DNA of 29,767 bases from the IMG/VR virus record IMGVR_UViG_3300047547_000318, positions 1-29,767 of that record. One strand, 5' to 3'. The notes beneath the pieces are model-generated. The model was not told the DNA's origin and did not search any database. It saw only the letters and a list, made by a program, of their open reading frames with translations. Below, piece by piece: positions 13,120-21,794 of this stretch. Every line of letters starts with the position of its first letter. The first letter of the stretch is position 1. Both the position numbers and the translations under genes were made by a program. This DNA comes from a virus.

Positions 13120-14649
13120 ATGAGCATAGTAGCAACCACAGTACCCAAGCAATACAGCGCCGCCAAAAACCCCATGAAACTGGCTCTGAATGTAGATGAA
13201 TACTACATAAGTGCAGGCACATTGCAGGAGGTAGAAGTTACGGATAATACCCCGCTGGTAGGCGGAACAATAACCTTTACCATTGGCACCAGAACCTATG
13301 AAGTAAATTTGGTGGCCTCGCCGGATCCGAACTCACCGGAAATAAGAGCCTACACCAATGCACCCCAACTGGCGGAAGTGGTAACCCAACTACAGAATAT
13401 ACCCGGCATAGGAGAGTTTTTTGACGTGGCCGGCGTATTTGGCACGCCCAGTGTAATAACCTTTACCCAAAAGGTAGCAGACACCGCCAACCAAATGACC
13501 ATAAGCGGCTGGACCGCCGCCACCATTGTTACTACCGATGCCATAGACCCCACTTATAACCCAAATTATAAAAGCATTGTAAAGCTATACGCGCAGGCAG
13601 ACGAAAGCGCCAGCCGCGATTTTACACCCATAGCCACACTGGGAGGAATACCCAATGTGGACAGTGATGTAGTTATTGACCTGCGCAAAGCATTTGGCGG
13701 AGTATTGCAGCCCGATGCACCGGAAGACACAGAAACCAACGGCCCTACCCTATGCAGCCGCATGTTTACCTTTTACTGGCTGAGTTACCAGGACCGGTAT
13801 GGCACCACACCGGAAGAATACAGCCCGGTGATGATTGGGTATGACAGCAACTACAACGGTGCACTGCGCGGCGGAATGAACTGGGAAAGCTGGGATGCAG
13901 ATACAGTAAATGACGACTACTTTACGGCCACCACCAACAAGTTTTTTACCAACACCGGCACCAGAAAAGTAAGTACAGGCCAACCGGAATGGTTATACTT
14001 TTTTAACAAAAGCCAGGCTGCGAATTTGAGGTTGGTAATAACCGCCACATTTACGGACAACACTACCGATACCTTTAGCGCCCAAAGCGGCAGCGGACTG
14101 GCACGGGGAGTATACCGCTACGCTGTGGGCTACACACAACTGGACATTGCCGGCAATGTAACCATACCCACAGGGCACAAGGTAAAGAGCTACACAGTAA
14201 AAGTAGAAAACACCAGCGGACCGGCTGACGTGAGTGAAACCATGACATTTAGCGTAGACCACGGAGCCGGGACACCCAGGTACATAGTATTTGAAAACCA
14301 GTGGAGTGGATTTGACACCCTGCGCTGTATTGGTGAAGCTGTATTTGGCATAGAAGCAGAAGGGCTGGATGCAGTGGGCGCTGATGACCCGGACTATGCA
14401 CCCAACGAAGGACCCATTGGCCAATACCACACACAGGTTCGCGACACCATAGTGCTGGCGACAGGATTTTTAACCGGGCCGGAAATGGAATGGCTGCGAG
14501 AGCTGGCGGAAAGTGATGTAGTTTACCTGGTGGAAGGAACGGCGCTGGCAAAATACACCCTAGACCGCAGCAGCTTTAGTGCCCTGTATGGCAGGCAGCT
14601 GCCCATAGGCGGGCTACAGATAGCGCTTAAAAAAGCCAACTGGAGGTAA
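13120..14649 (+). CDS. Large tail-associated structural protein
   Basis: A 509-aa beta-rich, Thr/Gly/Asn-rich protein without signal peptide. It has alternating strands (GGTITFTIGTRTYEVNLV; LRLVITATFTDNTTDTFSAQ; HKVKSYTVKVENTSGPADVS) typical of tail spike, baseplate or sheath-like virion proteins. The C-terminus (GRQLPIGGLQIALKKANWR) is compact. It is the largest structural protein upstream of the tape measure. No catalytic or lectin signature is seen, and no variable-repeat-like sequence matching the DGR template is present, so it is not a DGR target by eye. Confidence 0.6.
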   Translation: MSIVATTVPKQYSAAKNPMKLALNVDEYYISAGTLQEVEVTDNTPLVGGTITFTIGTRTYEVNLVASPDPNSPEIRAYTNAPQLAEVVTQLQNIPGIGEFFDVAGVFGTPSVITFTQKVADTANQMTISGWTAATIVTTDAIDPTYNPNYKSIVKLYAQADESASRDFTPIATLGGIPNVDSDVVIDLRKAFGGVLQPDAPEDTETNGPTLCSRMFTFYWLSYQDRYGTTPEEYSPVMIGYDSNYNGALRGGMNWESWDADTVNDDYFTATTNKFFTNTGTRKVSTGQPEWLYFFNKSQAANLRLVITATFTDNTTDTFSAQSGSGLARGVYRYAVGYTQLDIAGNVTIPTGHKVKSYTVKVENTSGPADVSETMTFSVDHGAGTPRYIVFENQWSGFDTLRCIGEAVFGIEAEGLDAVGADDPDYAPNEGPIGQYHTQVRDTIVLATGFLTGPEMEWLRELAESDVVYLVEGTALAKYTLDRSSFSALYGRQLPIGGLQIALKKANWR

Positions 14650-14728
14650 AATTTACTTCATATTTTTAGGAATCTTTTATGATTTGGTTAAGTTTTCCGT
14701 TATTGGATAAACTTAAATTCACAAAATC

Positions 14729-14923
14729 ATGGCAGAAAGATTAACTACCCAAAACACCAAAGAACTTAGAGAATTCTTTTTTTACTACACACCAGAAGAA
14801 GCGAAAGCTGAATTAGACCGATGGCTGGAGGAAGCCAACCCGGAGGATCCGGAGCTAATACATTTGAACAGGATGATTAAAAAGCTGATTGATGTTAGCA
14901 GTAGTATTCACGAAAATTTATAA
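14729..14923 (+). CDS. Small helical protein in inserted cassette
   Basis: A 64-aa charged helical protein (LREFFFYYTPEEAKAELDRW; LIHLNRMIKKLIDVSSSI) of unknown function. It begins a two-gene cassette between tail genes. It is preceded by an 80-bp AT-rich gap, unlike the overlapping genes elsewhere in the operon, with a weak promoter-like pair (TTTG at 14683-14686 and TAAACTTA at 14708-14715). It may be an accessory moron gene. Confidence 0.55.
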   Translation: MAERLTTQNTKELREFFFYYTPEEAKAELDRWLEEANPEDPELIHLNRMIKKLIDVSSSIHENL

Positions 14924-14932
14924 TTTTGGAGG

Positions 14933-15382
14933 ATGAGGATACTATTATTTATTGGTGTAGTATTGATTGGGTTGATAATTGTTACCCGAAATTTAAAAAA
15001 CTGCTCAGATCAACCCCAGACTGCAGAGGAATATATGAAAGAGCATGGAGTAAAAAGCCCTTCCAGCCCGAACCCAAACCCTAACGTATCCGATAACATT
15101 GAGTTAAGCAACAAGCCTTTAATGGAAGATTACCAGGTGTGCTATAATGCCAGACAGTTGGTTTTAAACTATGTAAAGAACCCATTGGAAGCAGAAATTA
15201 ATGTTGATTGTACAAATTTGACCTGGGATAATAAGAATGAATGGTGGATAGTTGGCGGAACCGGAAACACAAAAACCGATATGGGAGTAAGAAAAAGGTT
15301 TAAGTGGCTAATGAGAATTACATATACCAAAGATGATGATATGTGGCACAGTAAAGAATGTGGCGTAGTCCCTCTCGATTAG
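14933..15382 (+). CDS. Membrane-anchored small protein in inserted cassette
   Basis: A 149-aa protein with an N-terminal hydrophobic anchor (MRILLFIGVVLIGLIIVTRN). A low-complexity Pro/Asn/Ser linker follows (SPSSPNPNPNVSD), then a C-terminal domain with Trp and Cys residues (VDCTNLTWDNKNEWWIVGGT; WHSKECGVVPLD). The topology suggests a periplasmic or surface domain tethered to the inner membrane. It is separated from the 64-aa gene by only 9 bp, so the two form a unit. In prophages such cassettes often affect the host, for example in superinfection exclusion; no family is recognised here. Confidence 0.6.
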   Translation: MRILLFIGVVLIGLIIVTRNLKNCSDQPQTAEEYMKEHGVKSPSSPNPNPNVSDNIELSNKPLMEDYQVCYNARQLVLNYVKNPLEAEINVDCTNLTWDNKNEWWIVGGTGNTKTDMGVRKRFKWLMRITYTKDDDMWHSKECGVVPLD

Positions 15383-15421
15383 CGCTTTTAGGCTTTGTCC
15401 TTTTGTAAAACTTACCAGCTG

Positions 15422-15433
15422 CCCAAATTTGGG
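15422..15433. promoter_or_regulatory. Perfect 12-bp palindrome before tail gene
   Basis: CCCAAATTTGGG lies 2 bp before the GTG start of the 550-aa tail protein. It could be an operator, or could fold over the start region in the mRNA. No experimental clue is available. Confidence 0.35.
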
Positions 15434-15435
15434 TA

Positions 15436-17088
15436 GTGATTGCGCTGCGCACCCCATACGGAGTATTTGACCTGGGCCCGGATACCCAAATAACCCTAGT
15501 AGAAAAAAACAATGCCCTGGACTGGGATAATGATTTTAACCTGGAACGCAGCTACCCGGTAGATCTGCCGTGGACTGAAAACAATGCCCGCATATGGAAA
15601 CTGGCAGATACACCGGAGAGTACGGATGAGGAATTAAAGCTTCCTTGCGATTTGGAGCTGGATGGCAATACAGAGTTTAGAGGCACCGTGTACCTGCTGG
15701 GCACTATTGAAGGCGCGCGCTACACCATAAGCCTGAGTTACGACCGCGAGCTGCTGGATCCACAGACCCTTATAAGTGAAATTGACTACGGAGATTTGAG
15801 CACCTACGATGCTGAAAATGAAATGCATGTGTGGGATGACGACGTGGACAGCATTGTAAACGGTACTGTAGACACAGTACCTTATGCATTGCCACAAGGC
15901 AAACACCTGCATTTTAGCTACGAATACTTTAACCACTGGAACACAGCACTGCAGGAATACTACCCCGGCAGATACTTTATACCCATGTTTTATTTGGGTT
16001 ATGTATTGGAAAAAATTGCCGCCCAATGGAACCTGCAGCATAGCGGAAGTTTTAAAACAGATCCGGAGCTAAAAAAGCTGGTGGTGTATAATGCATATGT
16101 GAGATATGGAGCTGTATATGTAACCACTACCAATAACATAATGAGTTTTGCGTCGCTGGAAATGAAATACCACCTACCTCCTATAACTATTGGGGCGCTG
16201 ATGGGAATGCTTAGAAAGCGATTTGCAGCCGGAGTGGATATAGATTTAAAAACCGGCAGGCTCCACGTTTACAGCCTGCGCGATGCCATGGCACCGGGTG
16301 AATATGTGGATGTAACAGCCTACATAAAGCAACACCAATACCAGGAGATAAAACCCGCGGAAGAAGCGCCGGTGCTGGTACAAAACTTTGATGAGCATGA
16401 CGAACTGAAGCAGTATATAAAAACAGATGCTCCGGTAAATTTAAAAGGCACAGTGGCCACAGAAGGCGCATTATTTGCCCTTACCGGCATGGTAGCCGGC
16501 GACATATACCTGGTAACTGAAACGGATTACTACTGGGTGTACAACAACAGCACCTGGATACAGCACCAGTACCGGTATTTTAACCACAGACTTGGTGCAG
16601 GCAAGGAAATTGTAGACGACAGCAGCAGTGTAATTACCACCCTGCAGCTGGACAGCTTAAACGGAGAGTACTTAAAAACTACCGAGGCAGATTACGGAAA
16701 GGCGAATTTTGAAAACAATACCATAGATTACAGCCTGCGGTTATTACTGTACCACGGATTACAGCCCAGTTATGGAATTCTGCCACAACAATACCCCTAC
16801 GGAGGTATAGATAACAAAGACAGCAACGGGGCAGTAATTGGAGATTTGGAGCTGCGGGATGATGGCGCTTATGGACAATACGAACGGTATAAACAATACA
16901 GAATACTGGCAGCATCGAGTGCCAAACACCCGCGCATAGTGCTAAAAGATTGCCCACACATAGTATCTGAACTGCAACCCCACAAGGCTATAATGGTACA
17001 CAGCCAGAAATATCTGTGGACCGAAAAGACCCGGACCTACGACATTAATGGTTTGATGGAAGTAGAACTTAGAACCATAAAATTATGA
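15436..17088 (+). CDS. Large tail protein (baseplate or tail-tip type)
   Basis: A 550-aa protein starting at a GTG (MIALRTPYGVFDLGPDTQIT). The N-terminal 140 residues are beta-rich and acidic (FRGTVYLLGTIEGARYTISL), the centre is mixed, and the C-terminus ends HSQKYLWTEKTRTYDINGLM followed by a short beta tail. Its location just before the small 150-aa protein and the tape measure, and its size, fit a distal tail or baseplate component. No peptidase or glycosidase motif was seen. It is coupled to the next gene by a 4-nt overlap. Confidence 0.6.
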   Translation: MIALRTPYGVFDLGPDTQITLVEKNNALDWDNDFNLERSYPVDLPWTENNARIWKLADTPESTDEELKLPCDLELDGNTEFRGTVYLLGTIEGARYTISLSYDRELLDPQTLISEIDYGDLSTYDAENEMHVWDDDVDSIVNGTVDTVPYALPQGKHLHFSYEYFNHWNTALQEYYPGRYFIPMFYLGYVLEKIAAQWNLQHSGSFKTDPELKKLVVYNAYVRYGAVYVTTTNNIMSFASLEMKYHLPPITIGALMGMLRKRFAAGVDIDLKTGRLHVYSLRDAMAPGEYVDVTAYIKQHQYQEIKPAEEAPVLVQNFDEHDELKQYIKTDAPVNLKGTVATEGALFALTGMVAGDIYLVTETDYYWVYNNSTWIQHQYRYFNHRLGAGKEIVDDSSSVITTLQLDSLNGEYLKTTEADYGKANFENNTIDYSLRLLLYHGLQPSYGILPQQYPYGGIDNKDSNGAVIGDLELRDDGAYGQYERYKQYRILAASSAKHPRIVLKDCPHIVSELQPHKAIMVHSQKYLWTEKTRTYDINGLMEVELRTIKL

Positions 17089-17537
17089 AACGACTGCACC
17101 GAAGCCAGGAGATAAACCTTACCATAACGGCCAGAAAAATTAAAAAAGACTGGCTTAGCATTACCCTTAAACGGTTGAAAAACGAGCTCAGCCAGCGCGG
17201 AATAAACGATACCAACACCCTTCTGAACAGTGTGGAAGGCAGCATGGGAACCGATGTGATTTACCTGCAGTATATGATGTACGGAAAATTTGTGGACATG
17301 AACGTAGGAAGAGGCCGCGGGCTGGAACGCAATGCAGAAAAGGTAATGATGGACCGGCTTATGGCCCAAATGATGGGAAAACGCCCCGGGCGCCGGCAAA
17401 AAAAGCACCAGTGGTATAGCCGCCGAATGGGCAAAGAGCAATACAAACTGGGAATACTATTGGCAGATATGTATGGACAAGCCGGAACGGATGCCATACT
17501 GCAAGCCATGCCCAAAGTAATTGAATTAAAAATGTAA
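17085..17537 (+). CDS. Putative tail completion / minor tail protein
   Basis: A 150-aa basic protein. An N-terminal helical part (LSITLKRLKNELSQRGINDT; LLNSVEGSM) is followed by the segment YLQYMMYGKFVDMNVGRGRG. A basic linker rich in Arg and Lys (GKRPGRRQKKHQWYSRRMGK) and a C-terminal helix follow. This layout resembles small phage morphogenesis proteins that carry a short surface loop before a basic linker. The position immediately before the tape measure supports a tail-assembly role. The precise function is inferred. Confidence 0.5.
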   Translation: MKRLHRSQEINLTITARKIKKDWLSITLKRLKNELSQRGINDTNTLLNSVEGSMGTDVIYLQYMMYGKFVDMNVGRGRGLERNAEKVMMDRLMAQMMGKRPGRRQKKHQWYSRRMGKEQYKLGILLADMYGQAGTDAILQAMPKVIELKM

Positions 17538-17539
17538 CC

Positions 17540-20500
17540 ATGGCCAGTAATTACGAAAAACGGAAAGTAGAGATACTTACCAAAGCCGACCAAAGCGAAG
17601 CCAGTATAAACACACTGCGCACAGCAGCCCGCCTCTTGCAGAACGAAATGAACAAACTCGAACGCGGCAGCGATGAGTTTAGGAAAAGCATGCACAAATG
17701 GAAAGAGGTAGATGGCCGCCTGAAAAAAGCACAGGCGGAGGTGCGGGGGCTGGACAATGAGATGGGAAGGCTGAACCGCAGCACCGGAGGTTTTATGAGC
17801 CAGCTAAAACAGATAGCAGGTGGAGTAATGGTAGGCAACTTTTTTAGCTTTTTGGGTAGCCAGATAAGCAGTGGTATAAATGGCATGATCGCCAGCCGAA
17901 AACGCATAAGCGATGAAATGGCCGATATAGCCAAAACCACCAACATGACCACACAGGAAGTGCGCGAGCTGGACAAAGAGCTGGGCAAACTACAAACCCG
18001 AACCAGCAAAAGCGCACTGCGGGAAATTGCCGTGCAGGCCGGAAAACTGGGTATAACCGGAGTGGAAAACGTGCGCAGGTTTGTAGAGGAAATGAACCAG
18101 ATACAGGTGGCACTTGGCGAAGATTTGGGCGAAGAAGCCATACTGCAGATTGGCAAAATGACCAATGTGTACCAGGCAGGTGCCATGCAAATAGGCAGCG
18201 CTATAAACAGCATAGGCGCCAGCAGCGAAGCCAGTGAACAATACCTGGTAGATTTTGCCGCCAGATTGGGTGGAGCTGCACGCACAGCCAAAATAAGTGC
18301 ACCGGATATTATGGGTTACGGAGCAGTGCTAGACCAAATGGGCCTGCAGGTAGAAATGAGTGCCACTGCCCTCAGTAATTTTATAATAGATTTTGTAAAA
18401 GACACAGGCAAATTTGAAAAAGCAGCCGGTATGCAGGCAGGCAGCTTAAAGAAAATAATTGGCGAAGAAGGCACCAACGAAGGTTTACTGGCATTTATAC
18501 GCCATTTAAAAAGCAGTACCTCCGGAGAGGATGAATTTTTGCAAAAACTGGAACAGGTAGGAATTGATGGAAGCCGAGGAGCAGCCGTGTTTTTAACTTT
18601 GAGTAATAACCTGGGCGAAGTGGCAGCACAACAACAGCTGGCCAACGAGGAATTTACCAAAGCCACCAGTATTACAGACGAGTACAATAAGAAGAACTCC
18701 AACTTTGCCGCGCAAATGGAAATGCTGGGCAAACGGCTGTACGAAATATTTGTAGACAGCAGCATAATGCACGGCATTGAAAGCTTAATTGGTTGGTTGT
18801 ATGAAATGACCAAAATACCGGTAAGTGAAACCATGGAAGAAGAAAGGTTGGAATTGCAGAAGCTGGAGTTTCAACTTTTCGACACCAACACCAAACAAGA
18901 AGACCGGGTAAAACTTATAAAAACCCTGCAGGAAAAATACCCGGCATATTTTGGGAACCTGAATGCAGAAAAAGCAAGCTACTACGAGGTAAGCAAAGCT
19001 ATGCGCAGCGTAAACGATGCCATGATTAACCGGATAGTGCTGCAAAAAAAGCAAGAGGAGGTTGACAAAGTTGTAGAAAAAGCCGCCAATGCACGTATAA
19101 ACCTGAATGATGCCAAAGCCACACTTACGGCATACTTTAACAAAGCCAAGGCCAAATATCCGCAATACGACAGTGAGGTAACCGGTGGTGGTGATGTGGT
19201 GGCCAGAAGCAGAATAATGGTAAACCGGGCAGATTCCGAAAAATCTAAATTTTTAGGCAAAAGAGTTACAGAGTTGCCTCCGGAGCTCTTCTACTTAGAA
19301 AAGCAATTAAATCTGGTATATGAATACGAAGAAGCACTGAAAGAATATAACATTGCCCTTACCGGTGTGCAGCGTGAAGCTGACAAACTTAGGGAGCAAC
19401 TGGAAGGCAACTCAGTATTTGGAGACCCAAGTGGATCCGCAGCACCGGGAGGTGGATCCGGAGTAGCCGGCGGCGGAAATATGCTGCTGAGCAACAACCC
19501 AAAAGAAACGGTTGAGGCACACAAAGACGCATTGAAGGAAAAGGTATTTGATGAGAAAGCAGCACTGCGCGAGGTGCTGATGGCAACGGTTGACAACCTG
19601 GAAGCCTGGAAAGATATTGAAGAAACTGTGGTAATGGACCGCTATGCCCAGGGATTGATAAGCAAAGAAGAGCAGATGGCGAAGCTCGATGATATTGAAT
19701 TGAAACACCTTTACTCGCTGCGCGACACCTACATTGCCTATGGCGAAAATGTGGAGGCCATAGATCTGAGGATTGCCACGCACAAGGTAAATATGATGGA
19801 AAAGGTAAAGCGGGCCAGTGAAAAAATGGAAAAGGATGGCACCACAAGGCCCAGAGATTTCTTTTTAGGCAGCCCCGGGCAGCACAGCACAGAAAAACCG
19901 GAGGAGAAGGAAAGCTGGGATACTTATGCCACCAACACCTTAAATGCATACCAGGGAATAATAGATCTGGCGGCTATGCGGGAAGAAGCAGAGCTGCAGG
20001 CTGACCGAAATGTATTGAAAAGCAGGTTGGATAGCATTGAAGCAGCCAGAAACGAGGGAATAATGAGTGAGGAGGCTTATTTGAAAAAGAAAGCAGAGCT
20101 GGAAGAACAATATAACCAAAAAGCCAGAGCTCTGAAACGCAAACAATTTGAAAGAAACCGCGCCGCTGCATTAATTGAAGCTGCTATTAATACCGCCATT
20201 GGAATAACCAAAGCCACCCCTAACCCGGGATTAATGATACTTGCCGGAGTTACCGGAGCATTGCAAGCCGCGGCGATCGCTGCCCAACCTGTGCCGGAAT
20301 ATGCAGGTGGCGGACCTACGGTAGATGTAACCGGACGCAGTGGCCGCAGATACAGGGGCACCAGAAGCAGCTCTCCGGGAGGATATTTTAGCCAACCAAC
20401 CTACATAGTGGGAGAAGCCGGAGGTGAGTTTAACGTGCCCAACTGGCTCTACACCCACCCCAGCGCTGTAAATATGATGCAGGCACTGGAAGCCACTGTG

Positions 20501-20680
20501 GCCAATAAAGACATACGGATGCTGGGAAACACAGGAGGGAATGCAGAAATGGCTGCAGCTATAAACAAACTTAACCAACGGCTTGATGCCGGAATACAAG
20601 CCCATACTAATTGGGATGAGGTAGGTTACAGAAAGTACCTTGAAACCTGGGATAGATCCGAAAGGTTGAGTAGGTTTTAA
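17540..20680 (+). CDS. Tail tape measure protein
   Basis: A 1046-aa protein that sets tail length and is threaded through the tail tube. The N-terminal 100 residues are a charged coiled coil (LRTAARLLQNEMNKLERGSD). Residues about 110-330 carry a TP901-like core (MTTQEVRELDKELGKLQTRT; ALREIAVQAGKLGI). A central helical region follows, with a Gly-rich linker near 634-652 (SAAPGGGSGVAGGG). The distal part has a long coiled coil (LEEQYNQKARALKRKQFERN) and then a hydrophobic Ala/Gly-rich segment (AALIEAAINTAIGITKATPN to AAAIAAQPVPEYAGGGP). The C-terminus reads YIVGEAGGEFNVPN. Length, coiled coils and hydrophobic segment together are diagnostic. A terminator follows. Confidence 0.9.
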   Translation: MASNYEKRKVEILTKADQSEASINTLRTAARLLQNEMNKLERGSDEFRKSMHKWKEVDGRLKKAQAEVRGLDNEMGRLNRSTGGFMSQLKQIAGGVMVGNFFSFLGSQISSGINGMIASRKRISDEMADIAKTTNMTTQEVRELDKELGKLQTRTSKSALREIAVQAGKLGITGVENVRRFVEEMNQIQVALGEDLGEEAILQIGKMTNVYQAGAMQIGSAINSIGASSEASEQYLVDFAARLGGAARTAKISAPDIMGYGAVLDQMGLQVEMSATALSNFIIDFVKDTGKFEKAAGMQAGSLKKIIGEEGTNEGLLAFIRHLKSSTSGEDEFLQKLEQVGIDGSRGAAVFLTLSNNLGEVAAQQQLANEEFTKATSITDEYNKKNSNFAAQMEMLGKRLYEIFVDSSIMHGIESLIGWLYEMTKIPVSETMEEERLELQKLEFQLFDTNTKQEDRVKLIKTLQEKYPAYFGNLNAEKASYYEVSKAMRSVNDAMINRIVLQKKQEEVDKVVEKAANARINLNDAKATLTAYFNKAKAKYPQYDSEVTGGGDVVARSRIMVNRADSEKSKFLGKRVTELPPELFYLEKQLNLVYEYEEALKEYNIALTGVQREADKLREQLEGNSVFGDPSGSAAPGGGSGVAGGGNMLLSNNPKETVEAHKDALKEKVFDEKAALREVLMATVDNLEAWKDIEETVVMDRYAQGLISKEEQMAKLDDIELKHLYSLRDTYIAYGENVEAIDLRIATHKVNMMEKVKRASEKMEKDGTTRPRDFFLGSPGQHSTEKPEEKESWDTYATNTLNAYQGIIDLAAMREEAELQADRNVLKSRLDSIEAARNEGIMSEEAYLKKKAELEEQYNQKARALKRKQFERNRAAALIEAAINTAIGITKATPNPGLMILAGVTGALQAAAIAAQPVPEYAGGGPTVDVTGRSGRRYRGTRSSSPGGYFSQPTYIVGEAGGEFNVPNWLYTHPSAVNMMQALEATVANKDIRMLGNTGGNAEMAAAINKLNQRLDAGIQAHTNWDEVGYRKYLETWDRSERLSRF

Positions 20681-20700
20681 TTTAAACTTAGCATTAATGG

Positions 20701-20730
20701 AAAAGGTGGAGGAAACTCCGCCTTTTTTTT
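20701..20730 (+). terminator. Rho-independent terminator at end of tail operon
   Basis: Stem AAAAGGTGGAG/CTCCGCCTTTT (one G-T pair) with a GAAA loop and a run of eight T, 20 bp after the tape measure stop. Confidence 0.85.
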
Positions 20731-20746
20731 GGTGTGTGATGGTTGT

Positions 20747-20771
20747 GACCCCTTCGGTATGCTCAGTGGTC
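20747..20771. repeat. Constant-loop hairpin repeat (GACCCC/GTGGTC stem)
   Basis: Imperfect 6-bp stem (one mismatch) around TTCGGTATGCTCA, a diverged version of the common loop, in the spacer after the tail operon. Confidence 0.45.
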
Positions 20772-20871
20772 TTGGTTTAACCACCTCAAATTCCCCAAAA
20801 GTTAGACAAAAAATAAAAAAGTGTAAAAAAATAAAGAATTCTACAATTTTAGGAAAAACATAAAAAACACA

Positions 20872-20988
20872 CCTACTTGAACCTACTTAAGCAAAAAACC
20901 AATAATAACAAGGGTTTAATAAGGTAGGACTTAGGTAGGATTATAGAGGATAAACAAGGGCTAGGTAGGACAGGTAGGACGGTAGGAT
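20872..20988. repeat. Cluster of AGGTAGGA direct repeats with inverted copies
   Basis: Direct copies of AGGTAGGA(C/T) start at 20922, 20933, 20963 and 20972, and a fifth, GGTAGGAT, at 20981. Two inverted, slightly altered copies (CCTACTT) lie near 20873 and 20884. The last two copies are tandem with 9-bp spacing. Confidence 0.75.
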
Positions 20989-21105
20989 GACACTTTGCCG
21001 TGGGTAATGGCTGAAAAAAACTTTTTTTTTGAGCTCTTTCTGAAAATTTTGTTTAAGATTTTGCATTTGATGGATAGAATGTGGAATTTTTAATATCGTT
21101 TTTGA

Positions 21106-21136
21106 TAGCATACTCACAAAAGCGGGATTATATTTA
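21106..21136 (+). promoter_or_regulatory. Possible Bacteroidota-type promoter for the 172-aa gene
   Basis: A TTTTTG near 21100-21105 and TATATTTA at 21129-21136 approximate the TTTG and TAnnTTTG elements, with a spacing of about 23 bp. The -7 element ends 5 bp before the ATG, which would give a nearly leaderless mRNA. Confidence 0.3.
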
Positions 21137-21141
21137 CACAC

Positions 21142-21660
21142 ATGGCAGGCCACTCTTTAAAATTTGAGATAGAATGTGAACCTTGGCTTTATAAATACCT
21201 TACCGTAAAGTTGGGACCCAGTCCATGGAAAATAACCATGGAGCACTACGAGGGTAAAGTTCTGTTTGCGAATATGGGAACCAAAAGGAATGTATGTATA
21301 TACAAACCATGGAAACGCGGAGCCGGAGTAATGAGTTATGAAATTATTGTGCCCTGGTATTATATAAACCAATACAGCAAGCATGGATTTACGCAGGATA
21401 ATTTAAACCGATTTTTGAAAGTATTTAAAGGCAGGTTTAAAGATGATCTGATCTTATGGATGGAATGCAGGGAGCAAATGAACCGCGAGCTCCCATTTAA
21501 ACCCGGTGAAAAGAGGAAGTTTTCTACCAAACAAACGATACTGGGTTTTTGTACGAAATTTGGCATTACTGAAGATGATATGCCATATGAAACAATGAAA
21601 AAAATAGTGTATCGGTATTTTACCGAAAAAAATAAGCCTATAACCCTGATAGAAGCGTAA
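21142..21660 (+). CDS. Hypothetical protein, possible regulator
   Basis: A 172-aa basic protein of unknown function. The N-terminal 90 residues are aromatic and beta-rich (MAGHSLKFEIECEPWLYKYL; MSYEIIVPWYYINQYSKHG). The C-terminal part (LNRFLKVFKGRFKDDLILWM; KFSTKQTILGFCTKFGITED; DMPYETMKKIVYRYF) is helical and could contain a helix-turn-helix. It is a single-gene unit with a non-coding region full of repeats before it and a hairpin after it. That isolation would fit a regulator binding the AGGTAGGA cluster, but this is speculative. Confidence 0.6.
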   Translation: MAGHSLKFEIECEPWLYKYLTVKLGPSPWKITMEHYEGKVLFANMGTKRNVCIYKPWKRGAGVMSYEIIVPWYYINQYSKHGFTQDNLNRFLKVFKGRFKDDLILWMECREQMNRELPFKPGEKRKFSTKQTILGFCTKFGITEDDMPYETMKKIVYRYFTEKNKPITLIEA

Positions 21661-21674
21661 AATACCAAGCAAAA

Positions 21675-21703
21675 AAACCCAAATAAAAAGGCAGTTTGGG
21701 TTT
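21675..21703 (+). terminator. Hairpin after the 172-aa gene
   Basis: Perfect 9-bp stem AAACCCAAA/TTTGGGTTT with an 11-nt loop, 14 bp after the stop. Only a weak T-tail follows, so termination is likely but not certain. Confidence 0.55.
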
Positions 21704-21794
21704 GTAAAAGTGCAAAACATGGGTTAAAACCTGCCATAGCGGACAGTATTACAGTCCTTTTTACAGGCAATAATGAGCAGGAATTTTGCGCTGT

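Larger units (their letters stand above)
20731..21141. other. Non-coding control region between tail and head modules
   Basis: About 410 bp without a credible gene. It is AT-rich at first (A-tracts near 20805-20870), then holds a cluster of short repeats (20872-20988), an A7CT8 stretch near 21020, and a possible promoter just before the next gene. It could be an origin, an operator array or a late promoter region. Confidence 0.55.

Noticed and set aside
13120-17088. Further DGR variable repeats in the large tail proteins
   Set aside because: Scanning for the template's constant words (for example GGCTCC followed by CCTGTCG) found no match there.
17551-18291. 246-aa reverse-strand open frame opposite the tape measure gene
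   Set aside because: Ser/Leu-rich shadow of a coiled-coil gene with no motif or independent context.
20872-20988. CRISPR array
   Set aside because: Units are 8-9 bp with irregular spacing and no unique spacers of the usual length.
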